NCBI GenBank assembly: GCA_030019215.1
Contig: JASEEZ010000012.1
Coordinates: 1-53,111, forward strand
Direction of reading: 5' to 3'
DNA from: Actinomycetota bacterium
GTDB taxonomy: Bacteria > Actinomycetota > Aquicultoria > Subteraquimicrobiales > UBA9087
DNA: 53,111 nt
Shown: positions 17,487 through 27,127 of the stretch, in pieces
How positions within the stretch are numbered: position 1 is the first letter of the stretch
Layout: every line of letters begins with the position of its first letter
Made by a program: the position numbers and the translations under genes
The notes under the pieces: model-generated
The model's database searches: none
The model's input: only the letters and a program-made list of their open reading frames with translations
What the model was told of the DNA's origin: nothing

Positions 17487-17505
17487 TAAAACATGACTAT
17501 GTCAA
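17477..17505 (-). promoter_or_regulatory. Predicted abiE promoter
   Basis: A perfect -35 box TTGACA (17505-17500, minus strand), a 17-base spacer and a -10 box TAAATT (17482-17477) that lies inside the palindrome. Confidence 0.6.
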
Positions 17506-17634
17506 TTCAAACATGGCTTAGGGTCACCTGAAGCTTGCGAGTATGCTTTCTCTTAAATTTTCTTCAAAATTAAACTTTTCGCGTACAGGAAAATACACCT
17601 ACACTTTGTGAAAAAATGTTGAGCTGTCAAAACC

Positions 17635-17667
17635 GTCCTGTTACTGTCCTGTTGGTGTCCTGTTGGA
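17635..17667. repeat. Three 11-bp tandem repeats downstream of the initiator tRNA
   Basis: GTCCTGTTACT, GTCCTGTTGGT and GTCCTGTTGGA follow each other without gaps, just beyond the tRNA terminator. Confidence 0.7.
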
Positions 17668-17676
17668 GAATTTCAA

Positions 17677-17708
17677 AACAAAAAAGGCTTTTGCTCTTCG
17701 CAAAAGCC
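17677..17708 (-). terminator. Rho-independent terminator of the tRNA gene
   Basis: On the minus strand GGCTTTTGC and GCAAAAGCC form a nine-base-pair perfect stem with a five-base loop, followed by TTTTTTG. It begins 11 bases after the tRNA CCA end. Confidence 0.9.
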
Positions 17709-17718
17709 CTGTTCAGAT

Positions 17719-17795
<77 letters not shown>

Positions 17796-17840
17796 TCGCC
17801 TAAACCGTATTATGTTTTCACATGGCCCTTCGGGCCATCG

Positions 17841-17913
17841 ACCTTTGGGTTAGCCCCTCCGGGGAGTCTTACGACTGGAGCTCCAACGAGCTACCAGACT
17901 GCTCCACCCCGCG
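17841..17913 (-). pseudogene. Partial initiator tRNA copy with a 31-bp insertion in the anticodon loop
   Basis: The 5' acceptor strand, D-arm and anticodon stem of the neighbouring tRNA are repeated almost base for base (17884-17913 and 17841-17852). The six bases around the anticodon are replaced by 31 bp at 17853-17883 made of three small palindromes: CCCC-TCC-GGGG, AGTC-TTAC-GACT and GGAGCTCC. The T-arm and 3' acceptor strand are missing; GGCCC-TTC-GGGCC stands there instead. It cannot be a working tRNA. Confidence 0.8.
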
Positions 17914-18084
17914 TCGCGTAGACCACCTTAAACTCAAAAGGCTGCTCTTCGAGCCAGCCAAAAAAAATGATAGCATAAATCGCAGGCCATTGCAAAACCA
18001 GCGATCCCCTTTAAGTGCCCGATAGTTTAAAGGGATTCCAAGTCAAAAATTGAAGAACTTAACCGGAGGAAACCCTGCAAAAGA

Positions 18085-19527
18085 GTGAAAGACCTAATTA
18101 ATCTCGGCTTAAACCACGCGAATATCCTGGGGGCGACCTACGCCGACGTCCGGATCGTGCGCACGACGGCCGAGTCCATCAGCCTCAAAAATGGGCGGGT
18201 GGAGGAGATCTCCTCGGCATCCGATTTCGGTTTCGGGGTTCGCGTCCTCGCCAACGGCGCCTGGGGCTTCGCCAGCAGTTTCCGGCTGGGCGAAAAAGGG
18301 GTGGAGGACACAACAGCCCTTGCCGTACAGATCGCCAAGGCGAGCGCTCTCGCCAAAACAAAGGATGTTTTTCTGGCACCGGTGGAATTAGTTCAAGCAA
18401 GCTATCGAATGCCCTTCTCCATCGATCCCTTTAAAGTCTCCCTAGAGAAAAAGCTGGATCTGCTGGCCAAAGCCGAGGAAATCTTGAGACGCAACAAGGG
18501 GGTTAAAATCTCCCAGGCCTCCATGAACATCTTCCGCCGAAATCAGGTCTTTGCCAGCAGCGAGGGCTCCTATATAGAACAGGAGATCACCCACTGCGGA
18601 GCGGGCATAGCCGCCACGGCCATCAAAGAGGGGGATATCCAGGTGAGATCCTTCCCCAACTCCCACGGTGGGCAGTTCGGTGCCGGAGGATACGAACTCA
18701 TTGAATCCCTGAAGCTGATGGAAAACGCGGAGAGAATCGCCGAGGAAGCCGTGGCCCTTCTCTCGGCCAAGGATTGCCCGAGCACAACGACCACGATCAT
18801 CCTGGACAGCAGTCAGGTGGCCCTTCAGGTACACGAATCCCTGGGGCACCCGGCCGAGCTGGACAGGGTCATGGGAGCGGAGATAAGCCTGGCGGGAGGA
18901 AGCTTTCTCACCCCGGATAAACTGAACAAATTCAAATATGGCTCAGAGATTGTCAATATCATCGCCGACGCCACCATCCAGGGTGGACTGGGAACCTTTG
19001 GTTACGATGACGAAGGAGTGCCTGCTCAACGAATGGAACTGGTCAAAGATGGGATATTCGTGGGTTATCTCACCTCGCGGGAGACCGCTCCTCTCCTGAA
19101 CCGGAGAAGCAACGGATGTATGCGCGCCGATGGTTGGAGTAGGATCCCCCTCATTCGCATGACCAACATCAATCTAGAATCGGGGAAACCGACGTTGGAG
19201 GAGATGATCTCCGACACCGACGAGGGAATCTACATGGAGACCAACAAGAGCTGGAGTATAGACGATAAGAGACTCAACTTCCAATTCGCCACGGAGATGG
19301 CCCGGGAGATAAAGAGAGGAAAGCTGGGGGCGCTGATCAAAAACGCCAATTACACCGGGATGACGCCGACCTTCTGGGGCTCCTGTGACGCCATCGCCGA
19401 TGAAAATCACTGGCAAATATGGGGCATTCCCAACTGCGGTAAGGGTGAGCCAGTGCAAATAGCCCACGTGGGACATGGCGCTTCCCCGGCGAGATTCAAA
19501 AACGTCAGGGTGGGGGTGAGAAAATGA
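18085..19527 (+). CDS. tldD: TldD-type metalloprotease subunit
   Basis: A 480-aa protein of the TldD/PmbA family. TldD forms a heterodimer with TldE (PmbA) that unfolds and degrades peptides, and matures modified peptides such as microcins in other bacteria. The zinc-binding motif HESLGHPAELDR is at about residues 251-262, with TldD-type HExxxH spacing. The N-terminus (ADVRIVRTTAESISLKNGRVEE) and C-terminus (NCGKGEPVQIAHVGHGASPARF) are typical, and the length is standard. The GTG start has GGAGG 15 bp upstream, a long spacing. The stop overlaps the pmbA ATG as ATGA, so the pair is one operon. Confidence 0.93.
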   Translation: MKDLINLGLNHANILGATYADVRIVRTTAESISLKNGRVEEISSASDFGFGVRVLANGAWGFASSFRLGEKGVEDTTALAVQIAKASALAKTKDVFLAPVELVQASYRMPFSIDPFKVSLEKKLDLLAKAEEILRRNKGVKISQASMNIFRRNQVFASSEGSYIEQEITHCGAGIAATAIKEGDIQVRSFPNSHGGQFGAGGYELIESLKLMENAERIAEEAVALLSAKDCPSTTTTIILDSSQVALQVHESLGHPAELDRVMGAEISLAGGSFLTPDKLNKFKYGSEIVNIIADATIQGGLGTFGYDDEGVPAQRMELVKDGIFVGYLTSRETAPLLNRRSNGCMRADGWSRIPLIRMTNINLESGKPTLEEMISDTDEGIYMETNKSWSIDDKRLNFQFATEMAREIKRGKLGALIKNANYTGMTPTFWGSCDAIADENHWQIWGIPNCGKGEPVQIAHVGHGASPARFKNVRVGVRK

Positions 19528-20861
19528 TCGCCGAGGGAGAGATACTGGATGTGGTCGAAAAGGTCGTGGACTGGTCACCGGCCGATCAAACTGAGGCCCT
19601 TCTCTTCGTTTCGGATTCGGCGCTCACTCGCTTCGCCAACTCAGCCATCCACCAGAACGTCGCCGAAAGAGATATTAAGCTCTCCATCCGCGTCGTGGTG
19701 GGAAAGAAGATCGGCGGAGCCAGCACAAACAACATCGGTGACGAGTCCATCAAGGAAGCCCTCTCGACGGCGATAGCCATAGCCAAGAACAGCACGGAAG
19801 ACCCCGATTTCCGATCCCTGCCGGAGAAGATGCCGCTAACCGAGTTGGATTCGTTTATCCCCGCAACGGCCGGCTACTCGCCAGAGGACAGAGCCAGAGC
19901 TGTTCTTAAAATGATCGAGGCCGCCTCCGCCAAGGGCCTGACGACTGCCGGTTCACACAGCACCGGTGTTTTCGCCGTGGGCCTCGCCAATTCCCTGGGT
20001 GTCCGGGCAGTGAGCAAGCTAACCCTGGCAAACTTGAGTACCATCGCCATGTCCAAGAACAGCTCGGGTTACGCTGGATTCTTTTCTAAGGGTGTGCGGG
20101 AAATCGATCTAGAATTAGTGGCGAAGATCGCCACGGATAAGGCCTTAAAGAGTCAAAATCCAGTTGGCCTCGAGCCGGGCGTCTACACCGTTATTTTAGA
20201 AGCGGACGCCGTGGCCGATATGCTCTCTACTCTGGCCTTCATGGGGCTGGGGGCCCTCTCCGTGCAGGAGGGAAGGAGCTTCATGTGCGGGAAGATCGGC
20301 CAGAGCATCGTCGGCGAGAACATCACCATCTTAGACGACGCCTTAAGCCCGGAGACCATCGGGTTTCCCTTCGACTTTGAGGGGGTGCCAAAACAAAGGG
20401 TCACCTTGATCGAAAATGGCGTGGCCAAAAACGTGGTCTACGACTCCTACACCGCGGCCAAGGAGGGAAGGAAATCGACCGGACACGCCCTCCCCCACCC
20501 AAACATCTACGGTCCCCTCCCGACGAACCTGTTCCTCCGAGGTGGAAAGAGCAGCCTTAAGGAGATGATCGCCTCCACAAAGAGGGGTATTCTGGTAACC
20601 CGCTTCCACTACACCAACGTGGAAGATCCGATGAAGACGATCTTCACCGGAATGACTAGGGATGGCACCTTCCTGATCGAGGATGGCGAGATCAAGCGCG
20701 GAATCAAGAACTTGAGGTTCACCCAGAGCATCCAGGAGGCCCTCAAAAACGTGGAGATACTCTCCTGCGAAACCTTCCTTAAATCCACCTTCCTGGGAAC
20801 CTGTCGAGTCCCGGCGATGAAGATAGGAAAGTTCAGCTTCACAGGAGCCACGGAGTTCTAA
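19524..20861 (+). CDS. pmbA: PmbA/TldE, partner subunit of TldD
   Basis: A 445-aa member of the same family lacking the HExxxH zinc motif, as expected for the non-catalytic TldE partner. Recognisable segments include EALLFVSDSALTRFANSAIHQN at the N-terminus, GFPFDFEGVPKQRVTLIENG and the C-terminal FLGTCRVPAMKIGKFSFTG. The ATG sits in an ATGA overlap with tldD, which couples the two subunits in roughly equal amounts. After its stop comes a hairpin-dense stretch. Confidence 0.92.
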   Translation: MIAEGEILDVVEKVVDWSPADQTEALLFVSDSALTRFANSAIHQNVAERDIKLSIRVVVGKKIGGASTNNIGDESIKEALSTAIAIAKNSTEDPDFRSLPEKMPLTELDSFIPATAGYSPEDRARAVLKMIEAASAKGLTTAGSHSTGVFAVGLANSLGVRAVSKLTLANLSTIAMSKNSSGYAGFFSKGVREIDLELVAKIATDKALKSQNPVGLEPGVYTVILEADAVADMLSTLAFMGLGALSVQEGRSFMCGKIGQSIVGENITILDDALSPETIGFPFDFEGVPKQRVTLIENGVAKNVVYDSYTAAKEGRKSTGHALPHPNIYGPLPTNLFLRGGKSSLKEMIASTKRGILVTRFHYTNVEDPMKTIFTGMTRDGTFLIEDGEIKRGIKNLRFTQSIQEALKNVEILSCETFLKSTFLGTCRVPAMKIGKFSFTGATEF

Positions 20862-20894
20862 TCCAAGTGATCCAAGTAACTGACAGTTAAACCC

Positions 20895-21158
20895 AAATTT
20901 TGCATTAGCAAAATTTGCCCAGAGGGCCGCTACGCTCCGCTTTTAGCGGAGCTAGCGGGGTTTAACCCCGCCGAAGGCGGCCCCTCCGGGGCGAAAATTG
21001 CATCACAAAAAGTTAATGGTAAAAATTAGTCAATAGTAGTAAGCTAGCTTGATGTTTGTCTTATACCAAAGTTTCTAATGCAATTTTCGGGTTAAAAAAG
21101 CTAGCTCTTTCCGCGGAGGGGCGCCACGAAAGAGCTAGCAGAAGCGAACTTGCGCTTC
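20895..21158. repeat. Hairpin-dense intergenic block
   Basis: In 264 bp I count seven perfect or nearly perfect hairpins: AAATTTTGC-ATTA-GCAAAATTT (20895-20916), GCTCCGC-TTTTA-GCGGAGC (20934-20952), GCGGGGTT-T-AACCCCGC (20955-20971), CCGCC-GAA-GGCGG (20968-20980), GCCCC-TCC-GGGGC (20980-20992), the 12-bp stem GCTAGCTCTTTC with its complement (21100-21139) and GAAGCG-AACTTG-CGCTTC (21141-21158). A 12-bp inverted pair, CGAAAATTGCAT (20992-21003) and ATGCAATTTTCG (21078-21089), encloses 74 bases. The block lies between two convergent operons, so part of it may end transcription. Confidence 0.8.
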
Positions 21159-21191
21159 CACTTATTTATATCGGCAAAAAGGGGGAAAAGT

Positions 21192-21818
21192 TTAGACGGC
21201 GGATTCGCTGACCATCTCCTTGATCACCATGAGCTGAGTGCGGTAGGAGCGCTCCATCTCGTCGAGTTTCATGGTCACGAAGGTGATGGTCTCCTCGAGC
21301 TGGGGTATGAGGACATACTCCAGAGCGTTCACTCTCCGGCGGGTCTTCTCTATCTCCACCGCCAGCAGTTCCACGGTCTTCTCCACCTCGGCCAGCTCAA
21401 TCATCAGAGGGAGCACCTCGTTGAAGGTGCGGAGGGCGCCATCGAGGGTGGCTGGTGTGGTGCTCAGGCTATAGCAGTCGAAGGTTCCTTCCTGACGCAG
21501 TTCCATCTCGGGGACGATGACACCCATCAGGTTTCGCGTGGATATCTCGACAGCGACTTTAGCGCGGGGGTAGAGGAGTGCTTCCTCGATGACCTCTATG
21601 AGCACTTCCGATCGGGCGATGGCAAAAAGCCCGTAGGCCTGAGCCAGTTTCTCCTCGACCTGCTCGCGAAGAGATCTCCCCTTTCTCACCGCGTCAAGGA
21701 ACCGCTTCATTAACTCGTCGAGCTTGTCCTTGAGAAGCTTGTGGCCCCTCTTGGCGACCACCGTCCTCTTCTTTAATTTCAGCAACTCCATTCGGTTGGG
21801 ATTGACCTTAATGGGCAT
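21192..21818 (-). CDS. ntpD: V/A-type ATPase subunit D (central shaft)
   Basis: The central rotor shaft of the ATPase (208 aa), which turns inside the A3B3 head. The N-terminal helix (NPNRMELLKLKKRTVVAKRGHKLL) and the C-terminal helix (RRVNALEYVLIPQLEETI) form the antiparallel coiled coil typical of the family; the length is normal. The gene ends the operon, starting 37 bp after ntpB. Its stop faces the hairpin block downstream. Confidence 0.95.
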   Translation of the reverse strand: MPIKVNPNRMELLKLKKRTVVAKRGHKLLKDKLDELMKRFLDAVRKGRSLREQVEEKLAQAYGLFAIARSEVLIEVIEEALLYPRAKVAVEISTRNLMGVIVPEMELRQEGTFDCYSLSTTPATLDGALRTFNEVLPLMIELAEVEKTVELLAVEIEKTRRRVNALEYVLIPQLEETITFVTMKLDEMERSYRTQLMVIKEMVSESAV

Positions 21819-21855
21819 GGTATTCGCTCCCGACTACCGACCAACAAGCTCCCGG

Positions 21856-23301
21856 CTATGTCCGGCCGCTGGCTACTTCCTCTTTTTCCTTTGCTTCCTC
21901 TTCTTCTTTTGCTTCTTCCTTTTCCTTCAGATATTTGGTCATGTACTTCTCGACGTGTTCGTCGCGAACCCGCTTGAGCTCGGCTCTGGGAAGCTTGGAG
22001 ATGAGCTCCCAACCGAGTTCGAGGGTCTGCTCGATGGATCTGTTATCGAGCTCCCCTTGGCGGATGAAGCGATCCTCAAACTCGTCAGTGAACTTGGCAA
22101 ACTGTTTATCCACATCGGATAGGGCGGCCTCACCAAGAATAACTGCCAACTCCTTCGCCTCCCGGCCACGAGCGTAGGCCGCGAAGAGCTGATTAGAGAG
22201 ACCAGAGTGATCCTCGCGAGTCTTGCCTTCGCCGATGCCCTTCTCCTTCAACCTCGAAAGCGAGGGAAGAATATCGATTGGAGGATAAATCCCCTTTCGA
22301 TGAATATCCCGGGAGAGCATTATCTGGCCCTCGGTGATGTAGCCCGTCAGGTCGGGGATAGGGTGGGTCTTGTCATCCTCGGGCATGGACAGAATGGGAA
22401 TCTGGGTAACCGAGCCTTTCTTGCCCTTTATGCGCCCGGCTCGTTCATAGTTGGTGGCTAGATCGGTGTAGAGATAGCCCGGGTAACCACGGCGGCCCGG
22501 GACCTCTTTCCTCGCCGCCGAGACCTCACGCAGGGCCTCACAGTAGTAGGCCATATCGGTCAAGATGACCAAAACGTGCATGTCAAGATCGAAGGCCAAA
22601 TATTCGGCAGCGGTCAAGGCCATTCTGGGCGTGGAGATTCTCTCCACCGCCGGATCGTCGGCGAGATTGATGAAGAGAACCGCTCGCTCGATGGCGGCCG
22701 TCCTTCGGAACTCGGTGATGAAATAATCCGCCTCCTCAAAAGTTATCCCCATGGCGGCAAAGACGACGGCGAACTCCTCCTCTTTTCCCAATACCTGAGC
22801 CTGGCGAGCGATCTGAGCAGCGATTCGGGGATGAGGCAGGCCCGCCCCGGAGAAGATGGGAAGCTTCTGTCCCCTAACCAGAGGATTCAATCCATCGATG
22901 GCGGATATACCCGTCTGGATGAAGTCGGTGGGATAATCCCTGGCATACGGATTTACCGGATTTCCGTGAATATCCAGCCTCTTATCGGGGATTATTTCCG
23001 GTCCCCCGTCTATGGGCTTTCCCAGGCCATCGAAGACCCTCCCCAGGATATCGCGGGAGACGGGAAGTTCAAGACTCTTTCCGGCGAACCTCACCCTCGT
23101 CTGAGTCAGATTCAGCCCGCGAGTCTCCTCGAAGGACTGGATCAAGGCTGCCTCCCTGGTAATCTCGAGGACGTTGCCTCGACCGATGCTCCCATCCGGA
23201 AACTCCAGTTCCACCAGCTCGCCATATTTGACATCCGTCACCTTTTCCACCAGGATAAGCGGTCCGGCAACTTCCCGGATGGTCAAATACTCCTTAGGCA
23301 T
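21856..23301 (-). CDS. ntpB: V/A-type ATPase subunit B (non-catalytic)
   Basis: The regulatory partner of subunit A in the A3B3 head. The sequence opens with [19 protein letters not shown]. At the site where subunit A has its P-loop, B has [10 protein letters not shown], with no Walker lysine, as is normal. Further landmarks are [10 protein letters not shown]-like [15 protein letters not shown] and [14 protein letters not shown]. The C-terminus is a run of Glu and Lys. I chose the ATG at 23301, which overlaps the end of ntpA by eight bases; an upstream in-frame start would give three more residues. Confidence 0.95.
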   Translation of the reverse strand: MPKEYLTIREVAGPLILVEKVTDVKYGELVELEFPDGSIGRGNVLEITREAALIQSFEETRGLNLTQTRVRFAGKSLELPVSRDILGRVFDGLGKPIDGGPEIIPDKRLDIHGNPVNPYARDYPTDFIQTGISAIDGLNPLVRGQKLPIFSGAGLPHPRIAAQIARQAQVLGKEEEFAVVFAAMGITFEEADYFITEFRRTAAIERAVLFINLADDPAVERISTPRMALTAAEYLAFDLDMHVLVILTDMAYYCEALREVSAARKEVPGRRGYPGYLYTDLATNYERAGRIKGKKGSVTQIPILSMPEDDKTHPIPDLTGYITEGQIMLSRDIHRKGIYPPIDILPSLSRLKEKGIGEGKTREDHSGLSNQLFAAYARGREAKELAVILGEAALSDVDKQFAKFTDEFEDRFIRQGELDNRSIEQTLELGWELISKLPRAELKRVRDEHVEKYMTKYLKEKEEAKEEEEAKEKEEVASGRT

Positions 23302-26300
23302 GCTCCACACCTCCCGCCACGCTGGAGACCATGAGCTCGGACTTTATCTCCTTCTCTATATCTTCAAAGCTCCCCAGCTTATTCTCATCGATGTATTTCG
23401 CCCTGGTTATCTTCTCGCGCACGGGAGCGGTGATGACCTCTTGCAGAGGCTTGTCCCGCTCCACCGCCTCCAAGGCATGCTTGTGAAAAGTCATTATCAG
23501 TTTGAGCATCAGGTATTGCTTCTTGAGAGAGGTGAAAGTATCCAGTTCATGATAGGCATTTTGCTGCAGAAAGTCCTCTCTGATAGATTTGGCCGTCTCC
23601 ATCACGATACGCTCGTGCATGGAGAGAGCTTCTATCCCCACCAATCTCACTATCTCTTTGAGCTCCGCCTCCCTCTGAAGGATGCTCATGGCCTCGGTTC
23701 GCAAATCCCTGAAGTCGGGTGCTATATCCTCCGACCAACTTTCCTGAACCTTATCGAGATAAAGGGAGTAGCTGATCAGCCAGTCGATAGAGGGGAAATG
23801 CCTCTGGTAGGCAAGCCAATCGACCAAGCCCCAGAAGACCTTCACCACTCGAAGGGTCGCCTGCGTCACCGGCTCTGAGAGATCTCCACCAGGAGGGGAT
23901 ACGGAACCGATGGCGGTTAGACTTCCTTCCTGATTGCCCTTCCCCAGACAGACAACCTTTCCGGCCCTCTCATAGAAAGCAGCGGCTCGCGAACCAAGGT
24001 AGGCAGGGTATCCCTCCTCCCCGGGCATCTCCTCCAACCTTCCCGATATCTCCCTCAGGGCCTCCGCCCATCTGGAGGTGGAATCGGCCTGCAAGGCCAC
24101 ATCGTAGCCCATATCGCGGAAGTACTCGCCGATGGTTATTCCCGTGTAGATGGAGGCCTCGCGAGCGGCCACAGGCATGTTCGAAGTGTTGGCGATGAGG
24201 ACGGTTCTCTCCATGAGAGGACGCCCGCTGTAGGGATCGATGAGCTCGGGGAAGTCGATGAGGACCTCAGTCATCTCGTTTCCTCGCTCCCCACACCCAA
24301 CGAACACGATGATTTGGGCATCTGACCAGCGGGCGAACTGATGTTGAATTACCGTATTCGAGTGTACAATCCAGCCAAAACCACCGATAAAGTTATGTGT
24401 TTTGGGCACTGTGAAATCAAACACAGGTTTAGGTATATCATTAATTTGAATTTCTTTTGTTTCATCTAAATAAACATGGTCTAGCGCATTCCTCAAATTC
24501 AAAAGATTATTTACAGCAGATTCCCATTTAAATCTCAGATCGTCTTCTTTGGAAATAACCACCCACTTGTTGGAAATGGTGTTGACTAGTCTCTTGAATT
24601 TTTGTGTTGGTACTCTTCCAGTCTTTCGATAAGCTGTTATATATATTCTATCTCGCTCAAGCTCGCTGGTTTTAACTTGGAGATCTTTAAGTAATGCACC
24701 GAGTATACTACCGTCGACCGGAACTGAGTCAATTCCTAACTTACTAGACTTCATCCGATTTACCATTGCATATCCACTGTTTGTTCTTTTGGCATGAGAA
24801 ATGGGGTTAATGAAATTTAGAAATTTAATACAGTAATCTCTGCCCGGAATAACAAGGTGGTAAACTTTGTTTCCGCCAGTAGTTGCTGGTTTTTCGTCAA
24901 CCCTATAGATTATTCCCAGCCTTAAGAGAAGATAAGAGAGACCTAGCACCATCTTGGAACTTATAGTTGGAAAGAAAATTTCACGCTTATCAATAGATCC
25001 TTCGCCATGGAAGAAACCGCGCAAAAAAGCACAGACAATTTCCGTATCTGCACTCATTATCAGTTTAGGAACTCCAATGGTTGTTTTTTTCGCCTGACCA
25101 GGTGTGATGCCTAATATCTTTGCAATAAACCGAGCTAAAATCCTGCTGCTTATCCTATAATCTTCCCCCTCTTCACAAACCATACACGTCAATCCAAATA
25201 ATTCATAAGCAAGATATGCAAACCTCTCCAAGACAACTTTGTCAGTATTTCTAAGACCTACATAATCAAAGTCAATGGTGCCATCAGAAGCAACTAGTCC
25301 TAAGAATTCGGCAAAGTCTTCATCTATTACTTGCGGGAGTTTCACTTCTTTGGAATTGGTTTTTCCTCTGACCACCTTCAACTCGATGGAGTCAAGAGCA
25401 ATTTTAGCGTATTCAAAAACCCTTTTGACGGTCTCAAGCGATGGAAGATGCTTCTCCGCTAAATAGTTATGTAAAGAGTCAATTGATATCCCACATTCCA
25501 GAGCTAGTTCAGAGAATCTTCCTTTGCATTTTAAGTCGGTGAGTACTTCTCTAAAGACGGTTAAGACCTTAGCATCCGCTACATAAATCGTCGGGTCTTT
25601 ACCAAAGATTTCAAAGGTATTAATTCTTGTATCTTTACTATAAATATCAATAACTCTTGGAACAATTATTCTGTCTCCGACTTTAAGCTCGGAGGCTTTA
25701 ACCCTCTGGATTCTCCAATCGCTTCTAACGACGTGATATTCATGCTCCTCAGTGGTTTCAGAAATTCTTCCGCCTCTGGTGGCGATTTTAATTGTTCTTG
25801 GCACAATAGTTGAATAAAGTAGATTGGGTTTACTTGAGGTAAAGCTATTCCCATTGAAAGTAATTACTTCTGGCAGATTTTCTGATTCTATGACACTTTC
25901 AATATTTCCACCATCGAAAGATATGGTCTGTTTTTCAAGCAAAGCGTGGTGATTATAAAGCTCCTCGATGGAAATTATTTCTCCATCGGCAAGCAATACA
26001 GGAGTATCACCCGAAACACACTTACCACTCCCGAAGGGTCCGGGAACGCAGGCGGTTCCCCCTTTTGTGATGGGAAAGAACGTGTCCACCACCCGCTGCC
26101 CCGTACTCAGGGGCTTGAAGGGAGCTAACTTTTTCCTGTACAGGCGGGGCTTTCTCACCGGCCACCTCTGAAGCATGGTCAGGGTGTGCTTCTTGCCATC
26201 CTTTGACTTCACGATGGCCACCGGTTCCTCCACCGTGAAGGAGCCGGAGTGAATCTCTTCCACCGTGCCCTCTATGCCCGGCGGGACCATTATCCTGTGC

Positions 26301-26734
26301 TCAATGACCTCCGTCTCCTGAACAGCCCCGATTATATCTCCCGGGCTGACTTCATCCCCCTCGGAGACGCGAAGCTCAAAATCCCATTTCTTCTCCCGGT
26401 CAAGACCGGGGGCCTCCACGCCACGAGTGATGAAGTTCCCGACCTTGTCCCTGATCACCGTAAGCGGGCGCTGCACACCATCATAGATGGCTTGGAGCAG
26501 CCCCGGACCGAGCTCCACGCTCAAGGGCTCTCCGGTATCAAAGACGGGATCGCCCGGGCCCAATCCCACGGTCTCCTCGTAAACCTGGATAGAAGCGGTC
26601 TCGCCCCTGAGTTCAATTATCTCCCCCATGAGCCTCTCTCGACCCACCCTCACCAAGTCATACATCTTGGCACCGACTAACCCCTCGGCCACCACCAGTG
26701 GACCCGAAACTTTGATGATTTTTCCTTCCCTCAT
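23294..26734 (-). CDS. ntpA: V/A-type ATPase catalytic subunit A, interrupted by an intein
   Basis: A precursor of 1146 aa; after removal of the intein the subunit would be 591 aa, the usual length. Subunit A binds and hydrolyses or makes ATP. The N-extein is residues 1-238, ending PGPFGSGK, and the C-extein is 794-1146, starting [10 protein letters not shown]; splicing restores the P-loop GPFGSGKT. Other catalytic landmarks in the C-extein are [13 protein letters not shown] and [20 protein letters not shown]. The extein DNA is GC-rich like its neighbours, whereas the insert is clearly AT-richer. ATP synthase activity thus depends on protein splicing. Confidence 0.96.
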   Translation of the reverse strand: MREGKIIKVSGPLVVAEGLVGAKMYDLVRVGRERLMGEIIELRGETASIQVYEETVGLGPGDPVFDTGEPLSVELGPGLLQAIYDGVQRPLTVIRDKVGNFITRGVEAPGLDREKKWDFELRVSEGDEVSPGDIIGAVQETEVIEHRIMVPPGIEGTVEEIHSGSFTVEEPVAIVKSKDGKKHTLTMLQRWPVRKPRLYRKKLAPFKPLSTGQRVVDTFFPITKGGTACVPGPFGSGKCVSGDTPVLLADGEIISIEELYNHHALLEKQTISFDGGNIESVIESENLPEVITFNGNSFTSSKPNLLYSTIVPRTIKIATRGGRISETTEEHEYHVVRSDWRIQRVKASELKVGDRIIVPRVIDIYSKDTRINTFEIFGKDPTIYVADAKVLTVFREVLTDLKCKGRFSELALECGISIDSLHNYLAEKHLPSLETVKRVFEYAKIALDSIELKVVRGKTNSKEVKLPQVIDEDFAEFLGLVASDGTIDFDYVGLRNTDKVVLERFAYLAYELFGLTCMVCEEGEDYRISSRILARFIAKILGITPGQAKKTTIGVPKLIMSADTEIVCAFLRGFFHGEGSIDKREIFFPTISSKMVLGLSYLLLRLGIIYRVDEKPATTGGNKVYHLVIPGRDYCIKFLNFINPISHAKRTNSGYAMVNRMKSSKLGIDSVPVDGSILGALLKDLQVKTSELERDRIYITAYRKTGRVPTQKFKRLVNTISNKWVVISKEDDLRFKWESAVNNLLNLRNALDHVYLDETKEIQINDIPKPVFDFTVPKTHNFIGGFGWIVHSNTVIQHQFARWSDAQIIVFVGCGERGNEMTEVLIDFPELIDPYSGRPLMERTVLIANTSNMPVAAREASIYTGITIGEYFRDMGYDVALQADSTSRWAEALREISGRLEEMPGEEGYPAYLGSRAAAFYERAGKVVCLGKGNQEGSLTAIGSVSPPGGDLSEPVTQATLRVVKVFWGLVDWLAYQRHFPSIDWLISYSLYLDKVQESWSEDIAPDFRDLRTEAMSILQREAELKEIVRLVGIEALSMHERIVMETAKSIREDFLQQNAYHELDTFTSLKKQYLMLKLIMTFHKHALEAVERDKPLQEVITAPVREKITRAKYIDENKLGSFEDIEKEIKSELMVSSVAGGVEHA
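24356..26020 (-). mobile_element. Intein with LAGLIDADG homing endonuclease in the NtpA P-loop
   Basis: In-frame insertion of 555 residues (precursor 239-793) between Lys238 and Thr794. It starts with Cys239 ([14 protein letters not shown]), has a block B of the TxxH kind (TEEHEYHVV, about 328-336), two LAGLIDADG motifs (FLGLVASDG at about 477-485 and LRGFFHGEG at about 571-579), and ends [14 protein letters not shown] ... WIVHSN. The first extein residue after it is Thr, a possible nucleophile. The penultimate residue is Ser where His is usual, with His one position before. The position within the P-loop matches that of VMA inteins in archaea. AT-rich composition points to horizontal arrival. 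Confidence 0.93.
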
Positions 26735-26806
26735 CGTCTTTCCTCTCCCTCAATTGGTCACTCAACACTCGTCTTAAAGCAAGGAATCCGAGAAGTCAAG
26801 CATCGA

Positions 26807-27127
26807 TTACCCTTGCTCCCTCGACAATATATCCACCCCAACAGCCTTTTCCACGATCTTCTTGAGCCTCTGCATCCCCAAACCGGTGCTTCCCGTCGTA
26901 GGAGGGATGACCACGACCGCGGGGGTCAGATTCTGGCTCACTTCTGAAATGAGTTCCTTGATCTCCTCATGTACCTCTTCGGTGACAAAGATCACGCTGT
27001 AATCGCCCTTGATGAGATCGGGCCAAACGTCCTTGGCCTGACCCTTCGAAACCGGATAAGCGTCGAGCCCCAGAGCTTTAAACCCCAAAACCGATGTTCT
27101 ATCACCAAGAATAGCAATCTCAGACAT
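26807..27127 (-). CDS. ntpG: V/A-type ATPase subunit F (NtpG)
   Basis: A small Rossmann-like regulatory subunit of 106 aa that binds the central shaft. The N-terminus EIAILGDRTSVLGFKALGLD and the segment VIFVTEEVHEEIKE are typical. It overlaps the end of ntpC by eight bases and precedes ntpA by 72 bp. Confidence 0.93.
   Translation of the reverse strand: MSEIAILGDRTSVLGFKALGLDAYPVSKGQAKDVWPDLIKGDYSVIFVTEEVHEEIKELISEVSQNLTPAVVVIPPTTGSTGLGMQRLKKIVEKAVGVDILSREQG

Noticed and set aside
17841-17913. Intron-containing tRNA gene
   Set aside because: The 31-bp insertion is at an intron-like position, but the T-arm and 3' acceptor strand are missing, so no mature tRNA could form.
17841-17913. Attachment-site duplicate from integration into the tRNA
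   Set aside because: Integrases usually duplicate the 3' end of a tRNA; this copy repeats the 5' half and lies 45 bp away on the core side.
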